This document shows, piece after piece, positions 62,258-64,000 of a stretch of DNA of 64,000 nucleotides (positions are counted from its first letter, which is position 1; each line of letters starts with the position of its first letter). The DNA comes from Bacillus sp. Xin1 (lineage in GTDB: Bacteria > Bacillota > Bacilli > Bacillales > Bacillaceae_G). The stretch covers positions 17,051-81,050 of the forward strand of contig NZ_JABUAE010000020.1 in the NCBI RefSeq assembly GCF_013314535.1, read 5' to 3'. A program made the position numbers and the translations under genes. The notes beneath the pieces were generated by a model. The model saw only the letters and a list, made by a program, of their open reading frames with translations. It ran no database searches and was not told the origin of the DNA.

Positions 62258-63590
62258 CACTTGATTCACTTGGTCTATATAAGAAGTAACCAATGACTCC
62301 ACCAATACATGATGGTAGTAACCACCCAATTCCTTCCTTGTATAAAGGAAGCATTTGCAGGACATTTGTTATGGCGTCAAACTTAATATTCGCGCTTTCT
62401 AAACCGTTAAATACACTGATTACTAACGCACCCAAAATCGCACCGATATATATTGTATTTCGCTGTCCAATCCATTTATGGAAATATGACAGTACAATTA
62501 GTACAATCGCAACAGGGTAAATAATCATCAATACTGGTAATGTTACAGCAATAAGCTGTGTTAACCCTAAATTTGATACAACTAAACTAAACACACATAC
62601 CAATGTTACAATCATTTTATGTGATAATTTTGGGAATAAATTTGTAAAGAATCCCGCACACGCGGATGTCAGTCCAACTGAAGTTGTTAAACAAGCAAGT
62701 GTAATAACAAGGCCTAACAATACTTTGCCACTTGTTCCATATAGCTCATTTACAACTTTCGTTAAAATAAGACCTCCATTATCAGAAACGCCAAGTGATG
62801 TACTTGTCGAACCAAGATAAGCAAGTGATAAATAAATTAATGTTAAACCTAATACAGCAATAACCCCAGATATAATTGTTACTTTTGCGATTTGTCCGCT
62901 TTCTTTTATCCCTTTCGAACGAATAACTTGTACAACAACGATACCAAACACAAGTGCACTAATCGCATCCATCGTTAAGTATCCTTGAATAAATCCACCG
63001 AAAAATGCAGTATCTTTATATGCTTCTATCGGTGCAGCAGGAGTTCCAATTGGATCAATTATAGCTTTACCTACAATTACAGCGACAATTAATACTAATA
63101 ACGGAGTAAGAAACTTTCCAAACCAATCAATCAATTTTGATGGGTTTAATGATAAGTACCACGTAATACCGAAGAAAACTGTTGTGTAGAGAAACAACAT
63201 GTACCATTCTGAAGCCATTGTTTCCGTTAAAAATGGTTTCATCCCCATTTCAAAAGAAACCGCTCCTGTACGTGGGATGGCAAAGAATGGTCCAATTGCT
63301 AAATAACTAATCAGTGGGAAAATAAATGCAAATATAGGGTGCACTCTAGAAGATAGCGCTTTCAAATCTCCTTCTACAAAAGCGACAGCCGTTACAGCTA
63401 ATAGAGGAAGTCCGACTCCTGTCACAAGGAATCCAATTGTGGCAATCCAAACATTTTCTCCTGCTTGTTGACCTAATACTGGCGGGAAAATTAAATTTCC
63501 TGCTCCTAAAAATAATGCAAATAACATTAAACCGATTGCTAGTGTATCTCCTGGCCTTAATCGTCCCTTCATCTCTCTTTTGCATAGCAT
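62235..63590 (-). CDS. brnQ: Branched-chain amino acid:cation symporter BrnQ
   Basis: This is a 445-451-residue LIV-II family carrier with 12 spans. It begins near MKGRLRPGDTLAIGLMLFAL (Met at 63572) with LGAGNLIFPPVLGQQAGEN as the first signature, and FVEGDLKALSSRVHPIFAFI follows. It imports Leu, Ile and Val with Na+ or H+. The start is uncertain between 63590 and 63572, as neither has a strong ribosome site at ideal spacing. Monocistronic, with a long AT-rich upstream region. Confidence 0.95.
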   Translation of the reverse strand: MLCKREMKGRLRPGDTLAIGLMLFALFLGAGNLIFPPVLGQQAGENVWIATIGFLVTGVGLPLLAVTAVAFVEGDLKALSSRVHPIFAFIFPLISYLAIGPFFAIPRTGAVSFEMGMKPFLTETMASEWYMLFLYTTVFFGITWYLSLNPSKLIDWFGKFLTPLLVLIVAVIVGKAIIDPIGTPAAPIEAYKDTAFFGGFIQGYLTMDAISALVFGIVVVQVIRSKGIKESGQIAKVTIISGVIAVLGLTLIYLSLAYLGSTSTSLGVSDNGGLILTKVVNELYGTSGKVLLGLVITLACLTTSVGLTSACAGFFTNLFPKLSHKMIVTLVCVFSLVVSNLGLTQLIAVTLPVLMIIYPVAIVLIVLSYFHKWIGQRNTIYIGAILGALVISVFNGLESANIKFDAITNVLQMLPLYKEGIGWLLPSCIGGVIGYFLYRPSESSELQKKGA

Positions 63591-64000
63591 GTTTTCATTG
63601 TTTTTGTCTCTTTCACAATATACTATGCATCCTCCTCTCTATCCATAGTGATTATATATACCCCTTAAAAAGCAATGTCTTTTCCCATAATTTCTCCATT
63701 TCCCCTTTTCTTACTCCGATTAATAATTTTGATTTTTTAGAATATTGAAGATATCAGAGTGTTATACCACAGAGTTATTAGGTCAGACCTCTTTACTTTT
63801 GTCAAACATATAGTAACACATTTAGTTGAAAAATAAAAATATATTTTTATACGAAATTTTTCGAAAAACTAAATAGTATGCAAACCTTTCATTATTCTTT
63901 TAGAAAAATATTTTATAAACAAATAAGCTACTGTTCATTTTGTTATTTTTAAATAACGATAGGTTTTCTCTTCCTATATATTATGAAAAGCCACCTAAAT
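63591..64000. other. AT-rich region upstream of brnQ
   Basis: No gene is supported. Minus-strand TATATAAT at ~63652 is a possible -10 for brnQ. There is no T-box specifier/AGGGTGG element. AAATTTTTCGAAAAAC at about 63855 weakly resembles a CodY box but has about four mismatches. Confidence 0.4.

Noticed and set aside
63591-64000. T-box or CodY site upstream of brnQ
   Set aside because: No T-box antiterminator sequence is present. The best CodY-like site (about 63855) has roughly four mismatches to the 15-bp consensus.

Overview
The window is a low-GC Firmicutes chromosome segment and almost certainly belongs to the Bacillus cereus group. The evidence is consistent AGGAGG-type ribosome binding sites, spore genes (ytfJ/gerW, two spoIIP-like genes), a CsaA relic, Fhs, Alr and YitT proteins of the Bacillus type, and many GNAT acetyltransferases and small membrane proteins. 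No rRNA, tRNA, CRISPR array or complete insertion sequence was seen.

Layout. (1) 0-13 kb is housekeeping and accessory genes: a cut-off metallo-beta-lactamase-fold gene, an ECF sigma factor with its DUF3600 partner, a quinone oxidoreductase/phospholipase-C-like pair, a YfmL-type RNA helicase, formate-tetrahydrofolate ligase, a methyltransferase, ytfJ and a GNAT gene. (2) 13.2-30.8 kb is a complete type VIIb secretion (Ess/Yuk) locus on the minus strand, in the order esxA, esaA, essA, esaB, essB, essC. It is followed by a cargo region: a lipoprotein, a lipase with an N-terminal catalytic and C-terminal helical half, a short helical partner, a DUF4176 protein, and then a field of decayed genes. 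The decayed genes are a frameshifted lipoprotein, a duplicated essC 3' end with an internal stop, and three more members of the first lipoprotein family (one frameshifted, one intact, one reduced to 38 codons). I read this as a lipase toxin with lipoprotein immunity genes, plus a graveyard left by an earlier cassette duplication. (3) 31-42 kb holds GNAT genes, a 2H phosphoesterase, an orphan pair of oligopeptide-type ABC permeases, a MazG-like pseudogene, a metallophosphoesterase, a MocR-type regulator, YitT, a degenerate kinase-fold protein, alanine racemase and a truncated HAD gene.

(4) 42.6-53 kb is a catabolic block on the minus strand. It starts with an HpaB-family monooxygenase. Next come an IclR regulator, a stand-alone FMN adenylyltransferase domain, 3-hydroxyanthranilate dioxygenase, ACMS decarboxylase, an ALDH, 2-aminomuconate deaminase, 2-oxopent-4-enoate hydratase, acetaldehyde dehydrogenase, 4-hydroxy-2-oxovalerate aldolase, 4-oxalocrotonate decarboxylase and 4-oxalocrotonate tautomerase. 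Together these form an essentially complete route from anthranilate, via 3-hydroxyanthranilate and meta cleavage, to pyruvate and acetyl-CoA. The flavin reductase needed by the monooxygenase is not in the window.

(5) 53-64 kb has two SpoIIP paralogues, an NfeD/SPFH pair, an MFS transporter, a NUDIX hydrolase, a VanY-type carboxypeptidase, GNAT and DinB-like proteins, a csaA gene with an internal deletion, and BrnQ. The last 0.4 kb upstream of brnQ holds no gene I can support.
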